Assembly (NCBI GenBank): GCA_023450085.1
Contig: JAEXHI010000029.1
Location: 1 to 12,010 of the forward strand
From: Bacteroidota bacterium
Lineage (GTDB): Bacteria > Bacteroidota > Bacteroidia > Sphingobacteriales > Sphingobacteriaceae
Reading direction: 5' to 3'
DNA: 12,010 nt
In this document: positions 1 through 7,182 of the stretch, piece after piece
Layout of the letters: each line of letters starts with the position of its first letter
How positions within the stretch are numbered: position 1 is the first letter of the stretch
The notes under the pieces: model-generated
Database searches by the model: none
What the model was told of the DNA's origin: nothing
The model's input: only the letters and a program-made list of their open reading frames with translations
Position numbers and translations under genes: made by a program

Positions 1-49
1 AGCGCTACGCAGTAAATTGAAAATCAACGAAGTTAAATCTGACGCTTAA
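1..49 (+). CDS. Possible C-terminal tail of an unidentified gene, cut by the window edge
   Basis: The frame beginning at base 2 is open for 15 codons and stops at TAA 47-49. The tail would read ALRSKLKINEVKSDA, a charged, lysine-rich C-terminus that looks protein-like. The other two plus frames close earlier (TAA at 13-15, TGA at 18-20). I do not recognise the protein, and 15 codons are too few to prove coding. Non-coding sequence is the alternative. Confidence 0.3.
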   Translation, partial: ALRSKLKINEVKSDA

Positions 50-86
50 TTATATAAAGAATAAATATCATGTAGAATATTCAGCT

Positions 87-185
87 CGCTAGATTTCTCC
101 GCTATGGTCGAAATGACGACAAGGATAACCGCACTAACCAGCCGTCCCTCGTCATTTCGACGACCGAAGGAGGAGAAATCTAGCG
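87..185. repeat. Large imperfect inverted repeat built from two hairpin elements
   Basis: CGCTAGATTTCTCC at 87-100 is the exact reverse complement of 172-185, and TCGAAATGACGA at 108-119 is the exact reverse complement of 149-160. The two arms form a long cruciform or RNA hairpin around an unpaired centre at about 121-148. Each arm is also one copy of a smaller GTCAT...ATCT element, listed separately. The block lies downstream of any gene entering from the left and beyond the oxidoreductase terminator, so it may separate two transcription units. No open frame crosses it. Confidence 0.7.
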
Positions 186-284
186 TTTAGTAATCATAAA
201 AGAGATTCCTCGTGCCTCGGAATGACAAAAAAGCAGGTGCATGCAAATTAGTAGATTTGTCATCCAGAGTGAAACGAAGGATCT
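91..284. repeat. Four dispersed GTCAT...ATCT hairpin elements in alternating orientation
   Basis: Copies lie at 91-117 (minus), 151-181 (plus), 203-226 (minus) and 259-284 (plus), each 24-31 nt. All begin GTCAT and end ATCT. Just inside the ends each copy carries a short self-complementary stem: ATTTC/GAAAT in the first two, ATTCC/GGAAT in the third, ATCC/GGAT in the fourth. The stem sequence changes but pairing is kept. From memory, similar GTCATTNCGAG...CNAATCT elements are common between genes in Bacteroidota and other bacteria. I could not check copy number. No gene is evident in 50-354, so these elements and the terminator account for this stretch. Confidence 0.7.
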
Positions 285-296
285 TTAGAAAACATG

Positions 297-327
297 AAAA
301 AAGGCCATACTAATATCTAGCACAGCC
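297..327 (-). terminator. Intrinsic terminator of the oxidoreductase gene
   Basis: Read on the minus strand, GGCTGTGCTA (plus 318-327) pairs along all ten positions with TAGTATGGCC (plus 303-312), using three G-U wobbles. The 5-nt loop is 313-317. A run of six U follows (A297-A302 on the plus strand). It starts 27 nt past the stop codon at 355. Stem, short loop and U tract together are a classic Rho-independent terminator. Confidence 0.8.
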
Positions 328-354
328 TCTTTCATCAAATGATAAAACAGAAAA

Positions 355-1002
355 TTAATACGCCGCGGTAAAACGTTGACGTGGGTGTTTATTACTTTCT
401 ACCTCATCGGCAATTACAATAGCTAAATCCTGTACAGAAAGTACACATTTACCTGCTTCATCAAAAACTGGGTTTTCTAATCCTAAACGGTATTTTCCAG
501 TACGACCAATGGTGATGCCTGGGTGCATTTCTATTGCAGGGCTAAAGAAAGTCCAATTCAAATCTTTTTCTTCTTTTAGCGTATTCAAATAATCTCTAGC
601 TGCCGTAGCTCCTGGTTTAATTTCAGCAGGGAAATTCTCGCCATCTACCAATTGCTGACCATCAATAAACAAACTACCTGCACCACCTATCACAATTAAA
701 CGTTTTACGTTTGAAGCCTTCACCCCTGCTTGAATAGCTTCAGCCCCTTTAATAAAATCGTTATAAATATTTGGGTTAGTCCAACCAGGGTTAAAAGCAC
801 TTACTACCACATCATAACCATTCACCGCATCCGCTAAAGCTTGTTCGTTAGTAACATCTACCTGCTTTGCTACCACATTTTCTTTTTGAATAACTTTTTC
901 TGTGTTTCTGGCTATCGCCAATACTTCATGACCTCTCTCGGCCAATTCATTTACCAAATTTTGTCCTACAAAACCTGTTGCTCCAATTACTGCTACTTTC
1001 AT
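355..1002 (-). CDS. NAD(P)-binding oxidoreductase, atypical SDR/epimerase-like (YwnB-type)
   Basis: This 215-residue protein begins MKVAVIGATGFVGQNL, a Rossmann beta-alpha unit with the dinucleotide-binding GxxGxxG motif at residues 7-13. It matches the NAD(P)H-binding family related to atypical short-chain dehydrogenases and NmrA-like proteins. These are usually about 210 aa, so the gene is full length. I see no YxxxK catalytic pair, as is common in atypical members. The C-terminal half has the motif FFSPAIEMHPG and a glycine-rich IGRTGKYRLG stretch seen in relatives. The protein is cytosolic (no signal peptide) and its substrate cannot be read from sequence. The start is ATG 1000-1002. It lies 69 bp after an Rrf2 regulator on the same strand, with its own palindrome in the gap. 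From memory, Bacillus subtilis has a similar Rrf2/NAD(P)-binding neighbour pair (ywnA/ywnB). A redox- or electrophile-responsive role is plausible but inferred. Confidence 0.88.
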   Translation of the reverse strand: MKVAVIGATGFVGQNLVNELAERGHEVLAIARNTEKVIQKENVVAKQVDVTNEQALADAVNGYDVVVSAFNPGWTNPNIYNDFIKGAEAIQAGVKASNVKRLIVIGGAGSLFIDGQQLVDGENFPAEIKPGATAARDYLNTLKEEKDLNWTFFSPAIEMHPGITIGRTGKYRLGLENPVFDEAGKCVLSVQDLAIVIADEVESNKHPRQRFTAAY

Positions 1003-1033
1003 ATAAATCGAATTTTATTGTTTTATTGTTAAT

Positions 1034-1054
1034 TTGTAACTAATTTTATTACAG
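1034..1054. promoter_or_regulatory. Probable Rrf2 operator before the oxidoreductase gene
   Basis: TTGTAAC-N7-ATTACAG is an imperfect palindrome in the 69-bp gap between the regulator and the oxidoreductase. It has the same length and arm spacing as the palindrome before the regulator itself and is identical at 16 of 21 positions. It lies 32 bp upstream of the oxidoreductase ATG. Two related palindromes in front of a regulator and its neighbour suggest a shared operator. Binding is not shown. Confidence 0.6.
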
Positions 1055-1071
1055 TTTAGGTTAAAAAAATA

Positions 1072-1482
1072 TTAAGCAAACCTATTGCTAAAATCAGCAA
1101 GGGTCTGTTTATTCAACTCATCAATTAATCTCATTTCTGTTTCACTGTACAAATCGCTCAAGTGCCTGTTAATGTCCTTTCCTACTTCACAAAGTGGATT
1201 TGGGTCATTTTTATGGCTTCCCAGCAAGTAATTTCCCTTCACACTTTGGTATAACGCTCCCAAGGTAATTTTGTTCGCTGGTTTAGCTAAAGCACTTCCT
1301 CCATTTTTTCCCTCTTTACTGCTCACAAACCCATGTTCACGTAAGTTCACCAATTCTTTTCGAACTAAAACTGGATTAATATTGATACTTCCAGCCATAT
1401 AATCAGACGATAGCAGCTCTCCTTTCGCTTTATCAAGCAAAACCAAAATGTGTAAGGAAATGGCAAACCTACCGTTGTTCAT
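1072..1482 (-). CDS. Rrf2-family transcriptional regulator, single-cysteine type
   Basis: This 136-residue protein has an N-terminal winged helix (MNNGRFAISLHILVLL...) with a recognition region around NINPVLVRKELVNLREHGFV (residues 34-53). A wing of the KEGKNGGSALAKP type (57-69) follows, which is the hallmark of Rrf2 proteins. Length is normal for the family (130-160 aa). Only one cysteine is present (C98), so the three-cysteine Fe-S site of IscR and NsrR is missing. The protein is more like YwnA-type members, and C98 could act as a thiol sensor (inference). The start is ATG 1480-1482. A 21-bp palindrome begins one base upstream of it and a good Bacteroidota promoter lies just beyond, so autorepression is likely. 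The neighbouring oxidoreductase is the probable second target; no terminator separates the two genes, so read-through is possible. Confidence 0.9.
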   Translation of the reverse strand: MNNGRFAISLHILVLLDKAKGELLSSDYMAGSININPVLVRKELVNLREHGFVSSKEGKNGGSALAKPANKITLGALYQSVKGNYLLGSHKNDPNPLCEVGKDINRHLSDLYSETEMRLIDELNKQTLADFSNRFA

Positions 1483-1483
1483 T

Positions 1484-1504
1484 CTGTAATTTTATTTATT
1501 ACAG
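1484..1504. promoter_or_regulatory. Perfect palindrome over the regulator's transcription start (probable operator)
   Basis: CTGTAAT (1484-1490), a 7-nt spacer and ATTACAG (1498-1504) form a perfect inverted repeat. It starts one base upstream of the regulator's ATG and ends 2 bp downstream of its -7 box, so it covers the expected transcription start. A bound dimer would block initiation. A related palindrome stands at 1034-1054. Confidence 0.7.
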
Positions 1505-1506
1505 TA

Positions 1507-1539
1507 CAAAGGTACGTGATTATTTTTCATACTTCCAAA
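1507..1539 (-). promoter_or_regulatory. Bacteroidota-type promoter of the Rrf2 regulator
   Basis: On the minus strand, TTTG (plus 1536-1539) and TACCTTTG (plus 1507-1514) match the -33 and -7 elements (TTTG, TAnnTTTG) of the primary Bacteroidota sigma factor. The spacer is 21 bp, within the usual range. Transcription should start near base 1500, giving a leader of under 20 nt that lies inside the palindrome. Confidence 0.7.
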
Positions 1540-1599
1540 TATGTTGTTATTTATTTGTTAAAATCCGTGTTCAAACTATCATGGCATTACTTTAAAAAC

Positions 1600-1607
1600 T
1601 ATCTTTG
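1600..1607 (+). promoter_or_regulatory. -7 promoter box of the AsmA-family gene
   Basis: TATCTTTG matches TAnnTTTG perfectly. No TTTG stands at the expected -33 distance, so only half of the promoter is seen. Transcription would begin near 1612, which puts any start codon upstream of that outside the mRNA and supports TTG 1636 as the real start of the gene. Confidence 0.5.
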
Positions 1608-1635
1608 TAGCCAACGCCAAAAATTCTATTTTACA

Positions 1636-4600
1636 TTGAAAAAGTTTTTTAAAATACTCGCCATCAGTATTGTTTCCTTAATTGCATTATTGTTTATTAT
1701 CCCTTTTCTTATTCCCAAAACGATTAATGAACAAATCACCAAAGCCATTAACCACAACATTAAGGGCGAAGTGAGTTTCAAAGGTACTGGGCTGTCTTTC
1801 TTCTCTCATTTCCCTTCATTAACTTTAAATTTAGATGAGTTTTTATTGAAAGGCTCCGAGCCTTTTAAAAACGACACGTTGATTTATGCGAAGCAAATGG
1901 CTTTGGGCATCAATTTGTTCTCACTATTCAGCAAGCAAATTAAGGTTGATGAATTTTACCTAGACAATGCCAAAATCAATATCCTTTCTGATGAACAAGG
2001 GCATGCCAACTACAATGTTTACGAAAGTAAAGACGACGGTAAAAAAAGTACCGACACCGCTAGTACAGCCATCAAAATTGAGGGGATTTACATCAAAAAC
2101 AGTGATTTAGTTTATAACGACAAATCAATACCAATGATGATTGATGCTAAAGGCGTTGATTACAGCGGGACTGGCGATTTAAGCAAGGCCATTTTTGATT
2201 TAAAAAGTAAGCTGTCCATTAAAGATGCCGACGTGTATTATGCTGGTACACCTTACCTACTCCACAAAAAGCTAAATGCCAAACTCATCACCAAAATCAA
2301 CACCAGCTCTTTGGATTTGCTGTTTGACGAAAATGATATTAAAATCAACTCCCTCCCTATCCGCTTTGTAGGTCGTTTCTCTTTCTTAAAAGATGGTTAC
2401 GATATGGACTTTAAAACGCAAGCGAAGGAAACCGATTTACATAACATTTTTACGGCATTACCTCCAGAAATTGCAGACAAATTAGAGCGCACCAAGATTA
2501 AAGGTTATGCAGAAATTGATGCTTCGCTCATTGGAAAATACATTGCCGAAAGCAACACGATGCCTAGCTTAACTTTTAACATGAAGATACGTGATGGTGA
2601 AATTACCAATCCCAATGCTCCCGAATCCATCAAAAACCTTTTCTTAAACTTACAAACCAAGGTACCAAGCTTAAATCCAGATAGTTTAGACCTCAACATG
2701 GACAGCTTGTTTTTTAACATTGGGAAAGATTATTTTTCTTCAACTACCAAAATAAAAGGCTTAAAAGAACCTCAAATCTTCACCAAAACCCGTTCTGATA
2801 TTGATTTAGAGAAATGGGCCAAAGTGGTTAATTTGGATAGCACGGTAGTTAAAGGCCGCTTGGTAATGTCGCTTAATGCTAATGGAAAATATAGCAAAAA
2901 AGCGGTTAAAAGTGGTATCAGACAAGTAGATACTGTCATTGCTACCGTTCCTCAGTTCGACGCGAAAATCAAATTGAGCAATGGCTATTTCAAATATGCT
3001 GCATTGCCTTCTCCTATTGATAAAATCAATTTTGACTTTGTGGGCAATAACAGCAATGGCGACTATAAAAATACCACATTAGCCATTACCAACATTGATG
3101 TAAATGCTTTATCCAATTACATCAAAGGCCACTTGAAACTGCAAACCATTAACAACATCACGTTAGATTTAGGCTTAAAAACTGAAATCAACTTTGCAGA
3201 AATCAAGAACTTTTATCCTATTAAAGACTTGGTATTGAATGGCAAACTTTCTATCGATGTAAGCAGCAAGGGTTCTTACGATAAATCGAAAAAGATGTTC
3301 CCTGTTACCAATGCACTCATTAAGCTGAACAAAGGTTATATCAAAACGGCCAACTTTAACGAGGCTATTGAAAAAATTGATATTGATGCTATAGTGACCA
3401 ATAACAACGGCAATCTAAAAGGTACATTATTAAATGTTAAGCCAATTTCTTTCGAAATGGCAGGACAACCGTTCCTATTGAAAGCCAATGTGAGCAATCT
3501 TGAAAACGTTTCTTACAATGTTAGTTCTAAAGGAACTTTGGATATTGGCAAACTTTACAAAGTATTTGCTATCCCAGGATATCAAGTACACGGTCTTATT
3601 TACACCAACGTAAATTTCAAAGGTTTGCAGAGCGATGCCTTGGCTGGACGTTACAACCGTTTGAGCAACAAGGGAATGATGAGCATTAAGGATTTGAACA
3701 TCTTAACCGATATGTTCCCTAATCCTTTCATCATTAAAAACGGAAAATTTTCTTTCACATCTTCTGCTTTAAAATTTGATGAGTTTAATGCTTCTTATGG
3801 TGGTTCTGATTTTAAATTGAACGGCGATTTGAACAACTACGTCAACTTTATTTTTGATGAAAGAGAGAAACTGACTGGGAACTTTGCACTCCATAGCAAT
3901 AAAATCATTGCGGATGAATTTATGGTTTATGCTCCAAGCAGCAGCAGGACTTCTACTCCTGCAGCTAAAGGTGTGATTTTGATTCCTACGAATTTAAATG
4001 TGACTTTTAATGCCAATGCTAACGATGTAGCCTACAGTGGTCTTAACCTAAAAAATGCCAAAGGTACAATGATTCTTAACAATGGCAAATTAAGCTTATC
4101 ACAAACAGGTTTTGACATTATCGGCGCCAAAGTAGTGATGGATGCGACTTACCAAAGTACAAGCACAAAATCGGCCAATTTCGATTTTAAATTAAGTGCA
4201 AAGGAATTTGATATCGCGAAAGCGTACAAAGAAATTAAGTTGTTTAGAGAAATGGCTACTTCCGCATCAAAGGTGAAAGGGGTTGTTGGCTTAGATTATC
4301 AAATAACAGGTCGTTTAAATGACGAAATGTACCCTGTATTCCCGTCTATTAAAGGTGGTGGTTCACTTACTTTAAAAGATGTAAAGCTGGCTGGCTTTAA
4401 AATGATGAATGCGGTGAGTAAGGAAACTAAACGTGATAGCTTAACCAATCCAAACTTAAAAGATGTAGTGGTGAAAACGACCATTAAAAATAACATCATC
4501 ACCATTGAGCGCACCAAAATGAAAATTGCAGGTTTCAGACCTCGTTTTGAAGGTCAAGTAAGCTTTGATGGCAGATTGAATTTAAGCGGCAGATTGGGCT

Positions 4601-4725
4601 TACCTCCTTTCGGTATCATTGGCATTCCGTTGAGCGTAACAGGTACCCAAGAAAAACCTGTGGTTAAATTAAAACGCAACAAAGAAGGCAAATTAGACGA
4701 AACGGAAGACTCGGATAGCAAGTAA
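1636..4725 (+). CDS. AsmA-family inner-membrane-anchored protein
   Basis: This large protein of 1029 residues has a short basic N-terminus (M/L-KKFFK), one membrane helix (about residues 7-26) and then the AsmA N-terminal pattern (PKTINEQITKAINHNI). A long repetitive beta-rich body exposed to the periplasm follows. An AsmA_2-like C-terminal domain runs from about residue 800 and ends in GLPPFGIIGIPLSVTGT before a charged tail. AsmA relatives (AsmA, TamB, YhdP) form long beta grooves thought to carry phospholipids between the membranes, so a role in envelope lipid homeostasis is likely by family. The frame stays open back to GTG 1516, but that stretch overlaps the divergent promoter and precedes the TATCTTTG box at 1600. 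The first residues after TTG 1636 look like a normal AsmA start, so I use that codon. There is no in-frame ATG nearby. The gene appears monocistronic. Confidence 0.88.
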   Translation: MKKFFKILAISIVSLIALLFIIPFLIPKTINEQITKAINHNIKGEVSFKGTGLSFFSHFPSLTLNLDEFLLKGSEPFKNDTLIYAKQMALGINLFSLFSKQIKVDEFYLDNAKINILSDEQGHANYNVYESKDDGKKSTDTASTAIKIEGIYIKNSDLVYNDKSIPMMIDAKGVDYSGTGDLSKAIFDLKSKLSIKDADVYYAGTPYLLHKKLNAKLITKINTSSLDLLFDENDIKINSLPIRFVGRFSFLKDGYDMDFKTQAKETDLHNIFTALPPEIADKLERTKIKGYAEIDASLIGKYIAESNTMPSLTFNMKIRDGEITNPNAPESIKNLFLNLQTKVPSLNPDSLDLNMDSLFFNIGKDYFSSTTKIKGLKEPQIFTKTRSDIDLEKWAKVVNLDSTVVKGRLVMSLNANGKYSKKAVKSGIRQVDTVIATVPQFDAKIKLSNGYFKYAALPSPIDKINFDFVGNNSNGDYKNTTLAITNIDVNALSNYIKGHLKLQTINNITLDLGLKTEINFAEIKNFYPIKDLVLNGKLSIDVSSKGSYDKSKKMFPVTNALIKLNKGYIKTANFNEAIEKIDIDAIVTNNNGNLKGTLLNVKPISFEMAGQPFLLKANVSNLENVSYNVSSKGTLDIGKLYKVFAIPGYQVHGLIYTNVNFKGLQSDALAGRYNRLSNKGMMSIKDLNILTDMFPNPFIIKNGKFSFTSSALKFDEFNASYGGSDFKLNGDLNNYVNFIFDEREKLTGNFALHSNKIIADEFMVYAPSSSRTSTPAAKGVILIPTNLNVTFNANANDVAYSGLNLKNAKGTMILNNGKLSLSQTGFDIIGAKVVMDATYQSTSTKSANFDFKLSAKEFDIAKAYKEIKLFREMATSASKVKGVVGLDYQITGRLNDEMYPVFPSIKGGGSLTLKDVKLAGFKMMNAVSKETKRDSLTNPNLKDVVVKTTIKNNIITIERTKMKIAGFRPRFEGQVSFDGRLNLSGRLGLPPFGIIGIPLSVTGTQEKPVVKLKRNKEGKLDETEDSDSK

Positions 4726-4741
4726 GTCTTTCTTTTCTAGT

Positions 4742-4789
4742 AAAGCCACAGATACACAGATTAATTCTTATTTGTGCATCTGTGGCTTT
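4742..4789. terminator. Long palindrome after the AsmA gene, probable terminator
   Basis: AAAGCCACAGAT (4742-4753) is the exact complement of 4778-4789. After one mismatch the stem continues for seven more pairs including one G-U (4755-4761 with 4770-4776). It begins 17 nt past the stop codon. U follows on the plus strand (CTTTTATATTT) and the A/U-rich stem foot could serve both directions. A 44-nt relative with about 85% identity stands at 4972-5015, so this is also a repeat family member. Confidence 0.7.
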
Positions 4790-4820
4790 TATATTTACAT
4801 ATTGTTAAGGTTATTAGACA

Positions 4821-4936
4821 GACCTCGAAGAGGTCAAATATCTATAAAACAACAAACTAATTTCTATACGACTCCTACAGAGTCGCATATCATGCGTAAT
4901 ATTTCTTTTCTATCAATATTGAAATCCTTCGGATTT
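4821..4936. repeat. Cluster of small modular hairpins in the convergent gap
   Basis: H1 (4821-4835) is GACCTC-GAA-GAGGTC. H2 (4869-4885) is CGACTC-CTACA-GAGTCG. H3 (4922-4936) is AAATCC-TTC-GGATTT. A fourth, CGCAT-ATC-ATGCG (4884-4896), overlaps the end of H2. H2 and H3 are preceded by TTTCTAT (4861-4867, 4907-4913). H3 also has AATATT before the stem, and H1, read on the minus strand, is preceded by TTTATAGATATTT. So one module, an A/T-rich leader plus a short hairpin, occurs three times in mixed orientation with different but complementary stems. No convincing coding frame is present in 4726-5022. Confidence 0.65.
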
Positions 4937-4971
4937 TCCCACAAATCGAGCTCGAATCAGGAGATATTTCT

Positions 4972-5015
4972 AAGCCACAAATACAGAGATTAATCTCATT
5001 TGCGCATCTGTGGCT
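4972..5015. repeat. Second copy of the AGCCACA/TGTGGCT palindrome, next to the barrel gene's stop
   Basis: AGCCACA (4973-4979) pairs with TGTGGCT (5009-5015). Inside lies the perfect 12-bp palindrome GAGATTAATCTC (4986-4997). The element is about 85% identical to 4743-4787 with one single-base gap, yet its outer stem is worse paired. It begins 7 nt past the barrel gene's stop on the minus strand but has no U run there, so its terminator role is uncertain. With the first copy it brackets the hairpin cluster. Confidence 0.6.
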
Positions 5016-5022
5016 ACTTAAC

Positions 5023-7182
5023 TTACAGTCGTCTTTGCTCCTCGGTTTTACTAGCCGCTTTGGCATCTTTTACCTTTTGGTTTCCAAAGTGGAACTTTAG
5101 GTTAATCATAAAGTATTGCGTGTCTCGGTAATCTTTAAAATATTGATTTTGGTTAGCATAACGTGTAGAGATGGTATTTTTATCGGTCTTAAAAATATCG
5201 TTCAATACCAAGCCAGTCTCAAAACGTTTATTGAACATTTTCTTATTAAGCACAATATTGGTTCGCTGCGAAGGACTGATGGTAAACGAACCTTGTACTG
5301 ATTTTGAATTATAAGCATAGCTAGCACTCAAATCCCATGTTTTTGCTTTATCCAAAGTAATTTGCGTAGAGATATTGGCATTATAAAAGAACGCATTGTT
5401 TTTATGCAACTGATTATCAACTCCTATAAAGAAATCCTCATTATACTCTCCCATCACAAATAAGTTCAACCTCCAAAGCTTGGTAATACTAAAGCTCTTG
5501 GACATGTTCACCCCTACAATTTCACCCTTACTGATATTGGTATAGTGATACCTTGTTTCAAAAGTTTCGGGATTTTGGATAGAGATTTCCATTGATGGAT
5601 CTTTGATATAGCTGTAGTAAGCTTCAAAATTCCAATCCTTAAGTGTATAAGTTAAACTGAGATTATGGAACATGGTCGATTTCAAGTAAGCATCCCCTTG
5701 AAAATACGCATATAAGTTATAGTAAGACTTGGATGGATTGAGGAAACTGTAGTTTGGCCTACTGATTCGCTTTCCGTAAGAAAAACCTAACTGTTGGTCT
5801 TCTTTTAATTGGTGCATCAAATAAAAAGTAGGAAAGATGTTTGTTCGGGTATTCGCATTTTGCGTCACTGGATTATCCGATTCCGTATTAATTCGAGTAG
5901 TTTCTGAACGCAAGCCCAACTTCACTTCCCATTTTTTCCATTTGTATTCTGACGAAACATAAGCAGCATAAATATTTTCTTCGTAGTTGAACAAATTACT
6001 TCGTGTAGGGTCAAAAACAAGTGAACCACCATTTTCACTTAAAAACCTTAAATCATTGCGGTTATTTACGTGGCTATATTTCAACCCACTTTCAAAAGTA
6101 AAGCTGTTTTTAGCCAAACGGTAGTCGAGCTTTGTTGCATAAAGTTTAATATGCTGATTACTGTTATTCGCAAAGCGGCGATATTCCTCGGGTTGGTTAA
6201 TGAATCGTAAAGTAGTAGCTACGTCTTGGTCTTCCTTGTGAGTATTGTTACTATAATTATTGCTTAAGGTGAGGTTATGGTTCCCAAACTTTTTATCAAG
6301 TACCAAATAAGCATTAAAATTACCATAACGTTGGTCTCTCTGGTTTAGGGTTACATAATTAGACTCTAACTGATTGGTTAAAGTGTTGTAAATATTAGTA
6401 GGCACATTGTATCTCCCTACCAAATTAGGATTAAAATTCCCATCAAAACCCAATTGAAAAGTGGTCAGGCTATCCAAAGTATACTGCGATGAAAAATTAT
6501 AGAGGTGTTGCTGATGAGAATGGCTTTTTCGAACCATATCACTTTCCCAGCGCGTATTGTTATTGTCAAAAATCACGACATCGAAATTCTTGCGCACATA
6601 ATCGCCCGAAACAAAATCGTAATTACCACTCACCTGCAATTTATCTGTATTGAAAGATTGCGCTAAGCCCAAACGTCCCTTGGCGTAAATAGATTGATGG
6701 TACCTTGAGGATAGCGTCCCCTTATACCCCAATAGCTTGTTTTGTTTCATTTTAATGTTAAGTACTGCACCGCCTTGGGCTTCATATTTTGCTGGCGGAT
6801 TGGTAATCACTTCTATGGAACTAATGTTTTTACCATCCGTACTTTCCAGAAACATTTTTAACTGTTCTTGGGTCATCATTGTTCGCCTATCGTTAATAGT
6901 TACTAAAATCTGCGAACTGCCTCGAATGGTCAATTCTTCATTCTTAACAATTACGTTTGGAGTGTTTTTTAAGATATCCCATCCGCTGAGATTTTGTAAT
7001 GGGGTGTTCTCAATATTAAATTCCAATCTATCCGCTTTGCGTTTTAACAACGGCTTTTTGCCCGAAACACTAACCTCATTTAAAACTATAGTAGTATCTT
7101 TTTCTTTAGGTTTTTCAGGGGTTTGCGCCCAAACAATTACAGGCAACAATAGCAATAAGGTAAAAGTGTTTTTAAGTTTCAT
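5023..7182 (-). CDS. Outer-membrane beta-barrel protein, TonB-receptor-like family
   Basis: From ATG 7182 the product is 719 residues. It has a Sec signal peptide (MKLKNTFTLLLLLPVIVWA, probable cleavage A19/Q20) and a linker with VLNEVSVSGKKP. A plug-like segment (about residues 45-145, with DILKNTPNVIVKN, LTIRGSSQILVTINDR and SSIEVITNPPAKYEAQGG) follows, then a long barrel of alternating strands to the C-terminus. This matches the Bacteroidota outer-membrane beta-barrel family related to TonB-dependent receptors. Many relatives carry a carboxypeptidase-regulatory-like domain of about 90 residues between signal peptide and plug; here the linker follows the signal directly. I see no clear TonB box. 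The frame extends to GTG 7200, adding six residues (MKKILE), but ATG 7182 gives the better signal peptide. The gene is divergent from a two-component system with candidate operator repeats between them. The ligand is unknown; peptide, metal or envelope-stress roles cannot be told apart. Confidence 0.85.
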   Translation of the reverse strand: MKLKNTFTLLLLLPVIVWAQTPEKPKEKDTTIVLNEVSVSGKKPLLKRKADRLEFNIENTPLQNLSGWDILKNTPNVIVKNEELTIRGSSQILVTINDRRTMMTQEQLKMFLESTDGKNISSIEVITNPPAKYEAQGGAVLNIKMKQNKLLGYKGTLSSRYHQSIYAKGRLGLAQSFNTDKLQVSGNYDFVSGDYVRKNFDVVIFDNNNTRWESDMVRKSHSHQQHLYNFSSQYTLDSLTTFQLGFDGNFNPNLVGRYNVPTNIYNTLTNQLESNYVTLNQRDQRYGNFNAYLVLDKKFGNHNLTLSNNYSNNTHKEDQDVATTLRFINQPEEYRRFANNSNQHIKLYATKLDYRLAKNSFTFESGLKYSHVNNRNDLRFLSENGGSLVFDPTRSNLFNYEENIYAAYVSSEYKWKKWEVKLGLRSETTRINTESDNPVTQNANTRTNIFPTFYLMHQLKEDQQLGFSYGKRISRPNYSFLNPSKSYYNLYAYFQGDAYLKSTMFHNLSLTYTLKDWNFEAYYSYIKDPSMEISIQNPETFETRYHYTNISKGEIVGVNMSKSFSITKLWRLNLFVMGEYNEDFFIGVDNQLHKNNAFFYNANISTQITLDKAKTWDLSASYAYNSKSVQGSFTISPSQRTNIVLNKKMFNKRFETGLVLNDIFKTDKNTISTRYANQNQYFKDYRDTQYFMINLKFHFGNQKVKDAKAASKTEEQRRL

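Noticed and set aside
841..1032. 63-codon plus-strand frame across the oxidoreductase start
   Set aside because: It is antisense to the Rossmann fold, rich in Phe/Tyr/Cys with no recognisable pattern, and crosses the regulatory palindrome end. Not a gene.
1077..1084. TAGGTTTG on the minus strand as a separate promoter for the oxidoreductase
   Set aside because: It fits the -7 box, but the nearest TTG elements give spacers of 13 or 29 bp, both outside the usual range. Left out as a feature; cotranscription with the regulator remains possible.
4772..4993. 73-codon plus-strand frame through the convergent gap
   Set aside because: It begins inside the terminator palindrome and is made of the hairpin repeats. 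No promoter and no protein-like pattern.
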